Shown here piece after piece: positions 16,766-26,081 of a stretch of 49,197 nt of DNA (within the stretch, counting starts at the first letter, position 1; each line of letters starts with the position of its first letter). The notes under the pieces were generated by a model. The model searched no databases. It was not told the origin of the DNA and saw only the letters and a program-made list of their open reading frames with translations. Source of the stretch: Bacteriovoracales bacterium (lineage in GTDB: Bacteria; Bdellovibrionota; Bacteriovoracia; Bacteriovoracales; Bacteriovoracaceae); assembly GCA_028346125.1 (NCBI GenBank), contig JAOMEV010000019.1, positions 1 to 49,197 on the forward strand, read 5' to 3'. The translations under genes were made by a program, and so were the position numbers.

Positions 16766-19150
16766 ATGAAAGGGCTTGTTTTACAAATCATTATTTTAGG
16801 ACTTCTATTCGGGAATAGGGCCTTTTCTGATGAGGTAAGGCGTCTCAAATATACTGAGGAAAGAGAGAAATGTCGCTCATACAATCCTTTGAAAAGACCT
16901 TTGTTTGGAGATGTCCATGTTCATACCTCTAGGTCTTTGGACGCTGCTACACAAGATGCAAGGACAACTCCTTATCAGGCCTATCAATTTGCTAAGGGGA
17001 AGAGAATGCTTCTTCACCCATGGCTTCCCAAATCAAAAAAAGGAAGGGCCCACCCCGCTAATTCTTTTTTGAAAAGCGGTACATCTTTCAGTGAAGAACC
17101 AAAATTTGATGCCTCGGCACAAAGGAGCATTCAAATTGGGCGCCCTCTAGACTTTGCTATGGTTTCCGATCATGCGGAGTTTTTTGGGGAGTTAAGAGTT
17201 TGTGGTGACAAAAAAAATTATCCCAGACCTTATAGGTCCATGACTTGTAGGCGTTTAAGAAAAGATCTTTTCGCCCATGGTATGAGTATGATTAAGCGCT
17301 ATTTGGCAGGAATGAACATCAATAGTCATATGCATAATAGTAAACCTCTAAGAAGAGCGAGGCTTTGTGGAAAGAAAGGAGAGAAATGTAGAAAGGCAGC
17401 TAAAATTGGCTGGAAAGAGGTTATCGATGCTGCAGAGGGCTCTTATGATAAGTCTGAAGATTGTAAATTCACCTCATTTATTGGATATGAGTACACCCTT
17501 TCTCCTTTAGGTACCAACCTTCATCGTAATGTTATTTTTAGAAATGATAAAGTCCCAGACATTCCCTACTCAGTCATGGAGGCCAAACACCCTGAGGTCC
17601 TCTGGGATAAACTTATAAAAAACTGCCTTGAAAATGAGACTCTAAAAGACAGTAATGGTAATGGGTGCGATGTTATCGCCATTCCTCATAACTCAAATAT
17701 GGGTGGTGGCCGGTTTTTTGAGAGGAAAATAAGAACCATATTCAATGCTGAAGGGAAACTACAGGGTGACTTTAATAAGGACTATGCTAAAAAAAGAATA
17801 AAAATGGAGCCTTTAATAGAAGTTTTCCAACATAAGGGAGACTCTGAATGTCACTATTATAAAAAGGGAAGTTTACTCAAACAAGCACCTATAGTGAGTA
17901 ATTCAGATGAATTTTGTAGATTTGAAAAGTTCCCTTATAACAACCTTACCGCAGACAAAGAAAATATGTTTGAGAAGTGGTTTACTGGAAAGTTACCCTT
18001 CTTTTTTTCAACCCTTTCAACTTACCCGGCCAAAAGTAATTTTATTAGAGATAGCTTAAAAAGAGGGCTTCAGCTAGAGACAAAAATTGGTGTCAATCCT
18101 TTTAAATTTGGAGTTATAGGCAGTACAGATACCCATATCGGTACACCAGGTGCCACAAACGAGACTTCTTTTAAAGGGCATGGTGGCGCAGGTGCTGGGA
18201 ATACAAAAATCGAAGGGAAGGGGGTTCCCTATGCCAAAGATGGATTTCCCAAGGAAAAAAATTCAAGGGGGCTCGCTGATTTTATGTCTTATGGGCCAGG
18301 TGGATTAGCAGTAATTTGGAGTGAGGAAAACTCAAGAGATTATATTTTTGATTCCATGAGAAAAAAAGAAACCTATGGTACAAGTGGAACTAGAATTGTC
18401 CTTCGATTTTTTGGAGGGTGGGACTACACTGAGGATGAAAAAAAATCCCTTTGTAAAAATGTTAAATTTGACCCAGAAGGGGCCGGTTTGACCGGGGGAG
18501 AATTTGTATCCAAAGGCTATGAGAAGGGCGTTCCCATGGGAAGCGACCTTAAAAAACGTCCGAGTAATGCAAGCGCCCCAACTTTTGCTTTAGCTGCTTT
18601 AAGGGATCCAGGACATAAAACAGATGGGGAAAGAAAGGATGTTGAAGAAAGGAGTACTCCTTTAAAAGTTATCCAGATTATTAAAGGCTGGGTCGACTCT
18701 AAAGGGAAATCTCATGAAAAAGTTTATAATGTTTCTGGTAAACCAGATAACGGCTCTTCGGTCAATTTAAACACATGTGAGTCCGAAGGGCCTGCAACCA
18801 ATGAGTTATGTGGGTTTTGGACTGACCCTGATTTTAACCCCAATGAGAAATCTTTTTATTATGCCAGGGTTATGGAAAATCCAGTTTGTCGTTGGTCTTG
18901 GGGACAATGTGTTGACTTTGTTAAAAAGGAAAGGCCAAATTCAACACCAAAGAAGTATTTTCAACATCATTGTTCAAGCAAAAAGAACCAAAAATTGATT
19001 CCAGAAGGTTTTAGAGAGTGTTGTCTTCATAAGCATTTGGATAAAGTAAACCCAAAAAAATGGGAAAAAATTCAACTGGGGACATATGATGCCACCATTC
19101 ATGAAAGGGCCTGGAGTTCTCCAATTTGGTTCAATCCCGAGAAAAAATAA
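16766..19150 (+). CDS. DUF3604 protein (PHP-like, probable metal-dependent hydrolase), exported
   Basis: A 794-residue protein with a signal peptide (about 1-21). It carries the hallmarks of the DUF3604 family: FGDVHVHTSRSLDA near residue 47, which is a PHP-type metal-binding His pair; MVSDHAEFFGELRVCG near residue 131; FIGYEYTLSPLGTNLHRNV near residue 240; and IGSTDTHIGTPGA near residue 452. These metal-ligand blocks suggest an exported metal-dependent hydrolase, but no substrate is established that I can cite. It starts directly after the kinase-less 7TMR-DISM gene, so the two are very probably co-transcribed and co-regulated. Confidence 0.85.
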   Translation: MKGLVLQIIILGLLFGNRAFSDEVRRLKYTEEREKCRSYNPLKRPLFGDVHVHTSRSLDAATQDARTTPYQAYQFAKGKRMLLHPWLPKSKKGRAHPANSFLKSGTSFSEEPKFDASAQRSIQIGRPLDFAMVSDHAEFFGELRVCGDKKNYPRPYRSMTCRRLRKDLFAHGMSMIKRYLAGMNINSHMHNSKPLRRARLCGKKGEKCRKAAKIGWKEVIDAAEGSYDKSEDCKFTSFIGYEYTLSPLGTNLHRNVIFRNDKVPDIPYSVMEAKHPEVLWDKLIKNCLENETLKDSNGNGCDVIAIPHNSNMGGGRFFERKIRTIFNAEGKLQGDFNKDYAKKRIKMEPLIEVFQHKGDSECHYYKKGSLLKQAPIVSNSDEFCRFEKFPYNNLTADKENMFEKWFTGKLPFFFSTLSTYPAKSNFIRDSLKRGLQLETKIGVNPFKFGVIGSTDTHIGTPGATNETSFKGHGGAGAGNTKIEGKGVPYAKDGFPKEKNSRGLADFMSYGPGGLAVIWSEENSRDYIFDSMRKKETYGTSGTRIVLRFFGGWDYTEDEKKSLCKNVKFDPEGAGLTGGEFVSKGYEKGVPMGSDLKKRPSNASAPTFALAALRDPGHKTDGERKDVEERSTPLKVIQIIKGWVDSKGKSHEKVYNVSGKPDNGSSVNLNTCESEGPATNELCGFWTDPDFNPNEKSFYYARVMENPVCRWSWGQCVDFVKKERPNSTPKKYFQHHCSSKKNQKLIPEGFRECCLHKHLDKVNPKKWEKIQLGTYDATIHERAWSSPIWFNPEKK

Positions 19151-19218
19151 ATTTTATTGACTCTGTTATTTTTATCTAACCGTTGCTAAATGAACTCTAT
19201 TCATGCCAAAAAAGTCCC

Positions 19219-20025
19219 ATGAATAAAAAAGGTCAAAAAATCTGTGACAAAGTAACCTCGATGCCAAAAGTATGGTGGAAAGACAATCCTGTCATGACTC
19301 ATTTCTTTAACTCCCTTTCTGTTCTTCTCCCTGTTGGTGAGGCCTTTTTTATAAAGAGTGTAAAATATTATGAAAAAAAGATTACAAAAGAGAGCTTATT
19401 AGAGGATGTTCGCCTCTTTTTACACCAAGAGGCCCAGCACCATAAAGAGCATAGTGCATGGAACGATATGATTAAGGCCCAAGGCCATAACGTGGAGGCT
19501 GTTGGAAGGAGTTTTAATCTTTTTATAAAGTATGGGCAAAAATATCTGACCCCCATTCAATTACTTGCTTTCACAGTTGCTTCTGAGCATGTGACAGCTG
19601 TTTTGGCCAGAATTGTTCTTAGTAACCCAAGGTGGTTAGACGGAGCATCTAAAGAATATAGAAGAATATGGTTGTGGCATGCTTTTGAAGAATTAGAGCA
19701 TAAGGCCGTGGCCTTTGACTTGTATCAAAACGTTGGAGGGTCCTATTTCCTTCGTGTATTTTCCTTTCTTCAGACATCCTTGGTTTTTCCTCTTTTTATT
19801 TTTGAAATGATGGTGAAGTTTTCTCTAAAGGATAAAATTCTTTTTAAATTGAGGACATGGAGACAGGTTTTCGACTTTGGACTTCTAGTGGGGAAAGATT
19901 TTTTTAAAATTATGTTTTATATTGGTGAATTTCTTTTACCTTCATTCCATCCTAAAAATCATAATGATGAAGGTCTTATTCATCATTATGGCCCTCTCTT
20001 AAAGAAGTTTTGTAGGCCAACTTAA
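19219..20025 (+). CDS. PF10118-type ferritin-like metal-dependent hydrolase homologue
   Basis: A 268-residue protein related to the PF10118 'predicted metal-dependent hydrolase' family. The ferritin-like diiron pattern is visible: GEAFFIKSVKYYE, then HQEAQHHKEHSAWN, the EHVTAV motif and WLWHAFEELEHKAVAFD. The Glu and His residues supply the likely metal ligands. Long hydrophobic segments near the C-terminus (about 185-245) suggest membrane association. I chose the ATG at 19219 (MNKKGQKICDK) because the family normally begins shortly before W..dNPV.THFFNSLS; an in-frame TTG at 19183 would add 12 residues. Neither has a good Shine-Dalgarno. It ends in a 4-base overlap with the convergent sensor gene. 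The family function is poorly defined. Confidence 0.78.
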   Translation: MNKKGQKICDKVTSMPKVWWKDNPVMTHFFNSLSVLLPVGEAFFIKSVKYYEKKITKESLLEDVRLFLHQEAQHHKEHSAWNDMIKAQGHNVEAVGRSFNLFIKYGQKYLTPIQLLAFTVASEHVTAVLARIVLSNPRWLDGASKEYRRIWLWHAFEELEHKAVAFDLYQNVGGSYFLRVFSFLQTSLVFPLFIFEMMVKFSLKDKILFKLRTWRQVFDFGLLVGKDFFKIMFYIGEFLLPSFHPKNHNDEGLIHHYGPLLKKFCRPT

Positions 20026-22472
20026 TTCTTTAGTTTTAGAAGTTCTTTGTAAGGAAGAATGAGATTATTGTTTAGTATAGTTCCATTTATTTTATCGCGT
20101 GATGGAATTTGCCTTATAAGAGACGCCATTGACGAAAAATTTTTGGATTTATCTGCGTTACCTACAGCTTTAAGTAAAAGTGAAATAAACTTGGCCCTTT
20201 GTCTAATGAGAACCATTGTGCTGTCAAAATCTTTATAAGCTTTGGCCGCTTCAGACATTTCTGCAAGCTTATCTTTATTGATGGACCCCAGAGTTTTAAC
20301 CAAAAAAGTTTTATCAAAAAGATCCATCAACATTGATTTGAGCTCTTTGACTTTTTCCTCAATTATTTTTTCGAAGGTAAAGCTAAAATTAACAGTATGA
20401 AAAAGTTTGGTCACATTACTGTAAATTAAAAGAAATTCGAGTATATCGTTTATTATTTCTGTGGCCTCTATCTGGTAACTTAGCTGTGTGAAATCTTTAT
20501 TTCCATAATCCTGTTCCCCTTTTATAGAAGTATAATCAAACTCTGTTAACTTTTTCTTAATATTTTTACTCAAAAAAGAAAAATCGGTAACATTTTGGAC
20601 GATTTCCTCAGAACTTTTTTTGTAGCTATTTAGAATATAATCTGCGGTATAGGTTCTGGCCTTCGGAGAAAGAAAGTCTTCCAGCGTATCAAGACTTATT
20701 TTTATTGATTGTTCCAGCTTTTCGATAAGAGATTTCTTATTTTCAACTTTTATAATTTCTTTGCTAAAGATATAACTCAATTGATCCATTTTCGCTTCTT
20801 TATAAAAAAGTTCAAAGTCACTGATGTCTTCAACAATAAACATGAGCTTTTCCACTAGCTTTTGGTCATTGTATATCGGTGAGTAGGAAATTTTTAGGGT
20901 TCTGCCCTCAGGTCTCTCATCGTCTGCCAAAGCAGTGGTACTTGGAAAGTTACCTTCAATAAAGTCATAATTTAACTTATCCTGTCCGAAAATAGATGCG
21001 AAAGTCGCATGATACTCAACGTCTGATCGGCTACCTTGTTTTACACTTTCAAAAATAAAGTCAAAAATATTTTTGTTTTCAATATTTTTTTTGAATATTA
21101 TTTCAGAGTATTTTGAGACAGGCGGGATAACGTTTAAATCTTTATCGATATGAAAAACAGAGTTTTGGAGGTTGTGAAGGAGCATCGAAATTTCCTCAGT
21201 GCGCTCACTAATTTTATTACGGAGGTCTTTTCTGAGCGCCTCGGCAACTTCATAAGCAAACGAAAACTTTTTGGAAATGATATAACTTTGAATAAAAACA
21301 AAAATAACACTTGTTGCAATCGCGAGTCTAGGCGGAGGAAGAATCGAATTCTCGACTAGAATGTCCCAAACAATTCCAAACATAAAAACAGAAAGACCGG
21401 CCATGCAAATTCTGGAATAGGGTATGTTTTTTATAGATGCTCTTAAAATTTGAATTAAAATAAAAATGATAAAAAAGAGGACAATAATTTGAAAGGCGTT
21501 TATTGTAAGGGAAAAAATATTAGAGGTAGTCAATAACACAATAGCGGAAAAAAGACCTGAGGTTATCCAAAAAGTTTTCATAAATTTATCTGGGAAGTAA
21601 TCTTTAAAAAGATATCTTAGAAACTCGCTAAAAATAGGTCCGCCCAGGTAAAAAGTTAAAAATTCGAGTTTTCTATTGAGTTCAAAGGAAAAGACGCTTG
21701 GATTTGGAAAGATATAATCGAGATAACTTTTTGCAGATAAAAATCTAAAAACAATGATAAAGCAGAATATTCCAAACCAGAAACTACCTTTGTCCTCTCT
21801 TCTTTGATAGAAAATACCAAAGTGGTTAATTCCTATGATGAGATAAATTCCTATGATAAAGAAGCTTCTATATTTGACACCCTCAGAGTTTTCTCGAATA
21901 TCTTGCTTATTTCCAATGGCAACGGAGTTAAAAAGACCCCCTGTTCTATAGTGAAAGTTTGCTCCGTGGAGCAAAATATAAAGGTCACCACCAGTAGAGG
22001 TAAAGTTTCTGACCAAGTCTCCAAACTGGGGGATCGTGTTTGATTTTTTAGTGCCTGGTTTTCCGACTCCACCTAAAAAATAAGACTTATCATTTTGAAT
22101 AATAAATAACTTGAAACTTGAACTAAAGCCTTGAAGTTGAATACTGAGTTTTTCACCTTTTTTTAAACCAGTAACTTTTGTAAACAAACTTCCGTAACCA
22201 TAAGCTTTAAAATTCTTGTTTGCATTCCAAAGTCCTGGAACGGAAATACTTTTTGCTTTTTTTAATAAGGCCTCATCTTTTAGATCTTCAGGTTTTAAAA
22301 ATTTATTCCAATAGAAATTCCAATTCCCTTTTATTTTAGCAGGTCCTGATTTTTTAAAGTTGTAATCTTCTAGATTTATAACTCCATCGATAACCTGAGG
22401 GGAATACACCTCCTTAGAGTGAGCGAAACTCAATAAAAGAAAAAAAATAAGGAGGGTCTTTATATTAATCAT
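20022..22472 (-). CDS. 7TMR-DISM protein without a recognisable kinase domain, copy B
   Basis: An 816-residue paralogue of the protein at 14273-16765, in opposite orientation. The order of domains is the same: signal peptide (MINIKTLLIFFLLL), periplasmic DISM domain (IKGNWNFYWNKFLKP), 7TM region, coiled coil, PAS-like module (FIVEDISDFELFY) and the same helical C-terminus (FDYTSIKGEQDYGNKD against FDYTSLMGETEYGNKK in copy A). The ATG at 22472 is preferred over the TTG at 22532 because it begins a clean signal peptide and avoids a 31-base overlap with the receiver gene; only AGG lies directly before it. It follows that receiver gene by about 28 bases, so the pair is probably one operon, the natural receiver-sensor couple. 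Confidence 0.82.
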   Translation of the reverse strand: MINIKTLLIFFLLLSFAHSKEVYSPQVIDGVINLEDYNFKKSGPAKIKGNWNFYWNKFLKPEDLKDEALLKKAKSISVPGLWNANKNFKAYGYGSLFTKVTGLKKGEKLSIQLQGFSSSFKLFIIQNDKSYFLGGVGKPGTKKSNTIPQFGDLVRNFTSTGGDLYILLHGANFHYRTGGLFNSVAIGNKQDIRENSEGVKYRSFFIIGIYLIIGINHFGIFYQRREDKGSFWFGIFCFIIVFRFLSAKSYLDYIFPNPSVFSFELNRKLEFLTFYLGGPIFSEFLRYLFKDYFPDKFMKTFWITSGLFSAIVLLTTSNIFSLTINAFQIIVLFFIIFILIQILRASIKNIPYSRICMAGLSVFMFGIVWDILVENSILPPPRLAIATSVIFVFIQSYIISKKFSFAYEVAEALRKDLRNKISERTEEISMLLHNLQNSVFHIDKDLNVIPPVSKYSEIIFKKNIENKNIFDFIFESVKQGSRSDVEYHATFASIFGQDKLNYDFIEGNFPSTTALADDERPEGRTLKISYSPIYNDQKLVEKLMFIVEDISDFELFYKEAKMDQLSYIFSKEIIKVENKKSLIEKLEQSIKISLDTLEDFLSPKARTYTADYILNSYKKSSEEIVQNVTDFSFLSKNIKKKLTEFDYTSIKGEQDYGNKDFTQLSYQIEATEIINDILEFLLIYSNVTKLFHTVNFSFTFEKIIEEKVKELKSMLMDLFDKTFLVKTLGSINKDKLAEMSEAAKAYKDFDSTMVLIRQRAKFISLLLKAVGNADKSKNFSSMASLIRQIPSRDKINGTILNNNLILPYKELLKLKN

Positions 22473-22500
22473 CCTTGTATTTAACGGGTGTTTTAAGCTC

Positions 22501-22866
22501 TTAATTGAGGAGAATTTTCTCGATGACTTCAAGAATTTTATTTTGATTAAAAGGCTTGGGTATCCATGCTTTAACTCCCAAACTTTTGGCCTGCGCTTTT
22601 ACCAATGGACTTAGTTCAGTTGTGTAAACCAATATGGGGAGGTCTTTCGTTTTTTCATTACTGGCGACAATCTCAATGAAGGTCATACCATCCATTTCAG
22701 GCATGTTAAGGTCAGATATAATAAGCTTTATGTCCTCATTTTTTTCAAGTAAATCCAGACCTTCGAGCCCACTTTCCGCTTCGTGAACAATAAAGCCATG
22801 GACATTTAAAAATGATTTAAACTTTAATCGAATTGTTGAGGAGTCATCTACAATTAGAATTTCCAT
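22501..22866 (-). CDS. Single-domain response regulator (receiver)
   Basis: A 121-residue CheY-like receiver: acidic pair in LIVDDSS, phosphoacceptor Asp52 in IISDLNMPEMDG, Thr in VYTTELS and Lys in IPKPF. No output domain is present. The ATG at 22866 is chosen because AAGGGG sits about four bases upstream and the MEILIVDDS start matches the family; an ATG 30 bases earlier is possible. It is the close relative of the receiver at 27119-27484 (identical IISDLNMPEMDGM core). Being upstream of a kinase-less 7TMR-DISM gene on the same strand, it must be phosphorylated by another kinase, possibly the CheA-like proteins at 1259-6775, or act unphosphorylated. Confidence 0.9.
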   Translation of the reverse strand: MEILIVDDSSTIRLKFKSFLNVHGFIVHEAESGLEGLDLLEKNEDIKLIISDLNMPEMDGMTFIEIVASNEKTKDLPILVYTTELSPLVKAQAKSLGVKAWIPKPFNQNKILEVIEKILLN

Positions 22867-22945
22867 AGGCCCCTTAAAAAGTGTACTAAGTACCATTTTA
22901 AACGACGTTTAATTTTTTGTTAAGCTTTTAAGGTTCTCAATAAGC

Positions 22946-25033
22946 TTAGTTTAGGTTTTCAAAGCTTTTTCCCTCCTTGACAAGCTTTTCCAAAAGTGGA
23001 GAAGGTTTCCAAAAAATGGGGTCTTCTTTGGCAAACTCTCTGATATCATTGAGTACCTTTTCAGGCCCAATCATATCGGCGTACTTCATAGGTCCTCCTC
23101 TAAACCGTGGAAACGCATATCCATAGAGTTCAACAACGTCGATATCTGAAGGCCTTGTGGCCACTTCTTCATAAAGGACATTGGAAGCTTCATTAATCAT
23201 TGCTGCCAAATAGCGTTCTATAACTTCTTCATTGGTAAAAGAGCGGGGCTTGATTCCCTTTTTGGACCTCTCTTCCTCGATTATTTTGAGAACTTCAGGA
23301 TCTTGTTTACCCTTCCTGGAGCCCTCTTCGTAAAGATAATAACCTCTGCCAGTTTTTTGTCCAAACCAACCATTTTCACAAAGACGATCAGGAATATGAA
23401 CGTAACGATCCTCTTTTTTTCTCGTGGAAGCAGATCGTTTCCTATTGGCCCAACCTATGTCTCCCCCAGCGAGATCAAACATTTCAAAAGGCCCTATGGG
23501 GTAACCAAACTCCCGAATGGCCTCATCAATTTGATAAGGAGTTGCACCATCTTCCATGATAAAAAGGGCGACCTTTCCATAGGAACCCAAGATTCTATTG
23601 CCAATAAATCCATCGCAATTACCCGCTCTAACGGGAACCTTTCTCATCTTTTTGGCCAACTTGATCCCTGTAGACACAACATCTTTAGAAACCTTTGAAG
23701 GCACAACAATTTCCAAAAGCTTCATAAGGTTGGCCGGTGAAAAAAAGTGGAGCCCTATAACATCCTGAGGACGGTTTGTTTTAGAGGCCAATTGGTCAAT
23801 ATCCAGATAACTTGTGTTGGAAGCAAGCACCGCACCTGGTTTAATCACTTTATCTAATTTTTCAAAAACACCTTGTTTGACAGACATTTCTTCAAAAACG
23901 GCTTCAATAACCATATCAACATCACCGAGATCTTCAAAAGAAGTGGAGGGTTTATAGCGTTTTAAAACCGAACCGACTTGTTCTTTAGTCATACGGCCCT
24001 TTTCTATATGTCGGTTATAGACCTTCTCTACATTTTTTTGACCTCTTTTTATACTGTCTTCATCTCTTTCCACCATTGTTACTTCAAAACCAGCATCAAG
24101 GGCCGCGATTGTAATCCCAGAGCCCATGGTTCCTCCACCAATAACGCCAACTGTTTCAAGTTTTCGCGCTTCAGTTTTTGACTCTGGAAATTTGGCACAC
24201 TTTCTTTCTGAAAAAAAGGCGTGAATAAGCCCCTTGCTTTGAGGAGAATTCATACAGTCTATAAAGAGTTCTCTTTCTTTTTTAAGGCCCTCATCAAAAG
24301 GGAGACTTAGCGCTGCTTCCACAGCATCGACGATTCTAAAAGGTGAATAAAGACCCCCTGCTGTTTTTTCAAGAGTTTCCCTAAAAAGCTTGAGAGACGC
24401 TTCATTTTTTGAAGAGTCACTGACGCCATCGTTTCGGTCTCTACTTTTTTTGAATTCTTTTCCAATAATTTCCTCGGTAAAAGAAAGAGCTGATTCCATA
24501 AGTTTATCTTCAACCAGACGGTCAATAAGGTTGATTTCAGCTCCCTTTTTTACAGAGACTGGTTTACCTGTTGTCATCATTTCAAGAGCAGCATGAACTC
24601 CTGCTATTCGAGGGAGTCTTTGAGTTCCTCCTGCTCCTGGTAGTATCCCTAAATGAACTTCGGGAAGTCCTATTTTCGTTGAACTAAGAGCGATTCTGTA
24701 ATGAGCACTAAGGGCCACTTCAAAACCTCCCCCAAGAGTCGTTCCATGAATCGCAGCAACCACAGGTTTACTCGAGGCCTCGATCCTGTTGCAAACATCG
24801 GGAAGGTGGGGCTCCAAACGAGTTTTACCAAACTCACTTATGTCTGCTCCCGCTGAAAAGCATTTATCTTCTCCCCTCAAAATAATGGCCTTGACCTCAC
24901 TATCTTGTTCCGCCTCTTCTATTTTTTCTATGAGTCCAGACCGAACAGCTTGCCCAAGGGCATTGACGGGAGGATTATTAATAGTAATGAGTGCTATATG
25001 GTTTTTTTTCTCTAAGGAGACTGGTTTTGACAT
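22946..25033 (-). CDS. Bifunctional enoyl-CoA hydratase / 3-hydroxyacyl-CoA dehydrogenase
   Basis: A 695-residue FadJ/peroxisomal-type bifunctional enzyme. The N-terminal crotonase part (about 1-190) has the oxyanion-hole blocks FSAGADIS and GTTLGGGFEVALS, and the catalytic Glu region GLPEVHLGILPGAGGTQR. The C-terminal part has the NAD-binding fold VGVIGGGTMGSGITIA (about 295-310) and the catalytic His block GLHFFSPANLMKLLEIV. It performs hydration of trans-2-enoyl-CoA and oxidation of the 3-hydroxyacyl-CoA in beta-oxidation. Length fits the family (about 700). The gene is divergent from the oxidoreductase/SDR pair, separated by 65 bases containing a perfect palindrome, so the units are probably regulated together. 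Another bifunctional protein is encoded at 33019-35079. Confidence 0.92.
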   Translation of the reverse strand: MSKPVSLEKKNHIALITINNPPVNALGQAVRSGLIEKIEEAEQDSEVKAIILRGEDKCFSAGADISEFGKTRLEPHLPDVCNRIEASSKPVVAAIHGTTLGGGFEVALSAHYRIALSSTKIGLPEVHLGILPGAGGTQRLPRIAGVHAALEMMTTGKPVSVKKGAEINLIDRLVEDKLMESALSFTEEIIGKEFKKSRDRNDGVSDSSKNEASLKLFRETLEKTAGGLYSPFRIVDAVEAALSLPFDEGLKKERELFIDCMNSPQSKGLIHAFFSERKCAKFPESKTEARKLETVGVIGGGTMGSGITIAALDAGFEVTMVERDEDSIKRGQKNVEKVYNRHIEKGRMTKEQVGSVLKRYKPSTSFEDLGDVDMVIEAVFEEMSVKQGVFEKLDKVIKPGAVLASNTSYLDIDQLASKTNRPQDVIGLHFFSPANLMKLLEIVVPSKVSKDVVSTGIKLAKKMRKVPVRAGNCDGFIGNRILGSYGKVALFIMEDGATPYQIDEAIREFGYPIGPFEMFDLAGGDIGWANRKRSASTRKKEDRYVHIPDRLCENGWFGQKTGRGYYLYEEGSRKGKQDPEVLKIIEEERSKKGIKPRSFTNEEVIERYLAAMINEASNVLYEEVATRPSDIDVVELYGYAFPRFRGGPMKYADMIGPEKVLNDIREFAKEDPIFWKPSPLLEKLVKEGKSFENLN

Positions 25034-25059
25034 TTTTTTCCCTCTTCCTTTAAATGTTT

Positions 25060-25075
25060 TGCTAGCATGCTAGCA
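25060..25075. promoter_or_regulatory. 16-bp perfect palindrome in the divergent promoter region
   Basis: TGCTAGCATGCTAGCA is a perfect palindrome and also a tandem direct repeat of TGCTAGCA. It lies between the divergent start codons at 25033 and 25099. This is the expected shape of an operator for a dimeric helix-turn-helix repressor (TetR, MarR or GntR type). No such regulator is encoded next to it. Confidence 0.65.
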
Positions 25076-25098
25076 CGTAAAATATAAAGGAGCACTTT

Positions 25099-26073
25099 AT
25101 GCGTGCGGTTCAATGTTTTGAATATGGCCCACCTGAAAACTTAAAAGTGAAAGATATAGAAGCTCCTTCCCCGGGAAAAGGACAGGTGCTTATTCAAGTT
25201 GAGGCCTGTGGTGTTAATTTTCCCGACACACTTATTATCCAAAATAAATATCAAATCCAACCACCCCTTCCTTTTTCGCCAGGGGGAGAAGTGGCGGGAA
25301 CCGTTAAAGCGCTTGGAGAAGGGGTTGACTCATTAAAAATAGGAGACCCTGTCATTGCTTTGATGGCCTTTGGAGGTTTTGCCGAGCAAGTCGTTGTTGA
25401 CAGAGGAGCTGTTTTAGAAAGGCCTCCTTCTATGGAAGGCATCATTGCGGCCGGTTTTTCAATGACCTATGGAACATCGTTTCACGCTCTTAAACAAAGG
25501 GCCGATTTAAAAAGTGGCGAAACCCTCCTTGTCCTTGGTGCCGGAGGAGGTGTAGGTCTTGCCGCTGTTCAAATAGGGAAGGCCATGGGCGCTAAAGTCA
25601 TCGCTGCTGCAAGCAGTGAGGCAAAACTCGAGGCCGCCAAAAAATCAGGGGCCGACTTCCTTATTAATTATTCCCAAGATCCTTTAAGAGAAAAAATTAA
25701 AGAAATAACAAAAGGGCGTGGCCTTGATGTGGTTTATGATGCCGCGGGCGGCCCTCTTTTTGAGCAGGCCCTTAGATCAATAAGCTGGAATGGAAGAGTC
25801 CTTGTTATTGGATTCGCTTCCGGCGAAATTCCCAAAATTCCTATGAACCTCCCACTTTTAAAAGGTTGCTCCATCGTTGGAGTTTTTTGGGGGGCCTTTC
25901 GCGAAAAAGAAACAGACCTTGATAATGCCAACTTTAAAGAACTTTTTAAACTTTTCGAAGAAGGTCTGATCAAACCTCATGTATCGAAAAACTATTCCCT
26001 TGAAGAGGCCCCAGGTGCCCTCAAGGCAATGATGAACAGAGAAGTTGTTGGAAAAATCGTACTTACAACCTAA
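25099..26073 (+). CDS. NADPH:quinone oxidoreductase-family protein (zinc-independent MDR)
   Basis: A 324-residue medium-chain dehydrogenase/reductase of the quinone oxidoreductase (QOR) branch. The Rossmann motif LVLGAGGGVGLAAVQIG (about 149-165) binds NADPH. The domain start CFEYGPPENLKVKDI and the absence of the structural zinc Cys cluster place it with zinc-independent members. It is likely to reduce an alpha,beta-unsaturated carbonyl or a quinone. AAAGGAG precedes the ATG. It is the first gene of a pair with an SDR, divergent from a beta-oxidation enzyme over a palindromic operator candidate, which hints at a role with enoyl-CoA or ketoacyl-CoA intermediates; this is inference. Confidence 0.88.
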   Translation: MRAVQCFEYGPPENLKVKDIEAPSPGKGQVLIQVEACGVNFPDTLIIQNKYQIQPPLPFSPGGEVAGTVKALGEGVDSLKIGDPVIALMAFGGFAEQVVVDRGAVLERPPSMEGIIAAGFSMTYGTSFHALKQRADLKSGETLLVLGAGGGVGLAAVQIGKAMGAKVIAAASSEAKLEAAKKSGADFLINYSQDPLREKIKEITKGRGLDVVYDAAGGPLFEQALRSISWNGRVLVIGFASGEIPKIPMNLPLLKGCSIVGVFWGAFREKETDLDNANFKELFKLFEEGLIKPHVSKNYSLEEAPGALKAMMNREVVGKIVLTT

Positions 26074-26081
26074 GGAAAATT

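Noticed and set aside
14273-22472. Possibility that the inverted sensor paralogues form a recombination switch
   Set aside because: Aligned nucleotide stretches differ every few bases and share no long identical run, so homologous inversion is unlikely.
22473-22532. Longer N-terminus for the 7TMR-DISM copy B from a TTG
   Set aside because: It would overlap the receiver gene and place 20 polar residues before a clear signal peptide.
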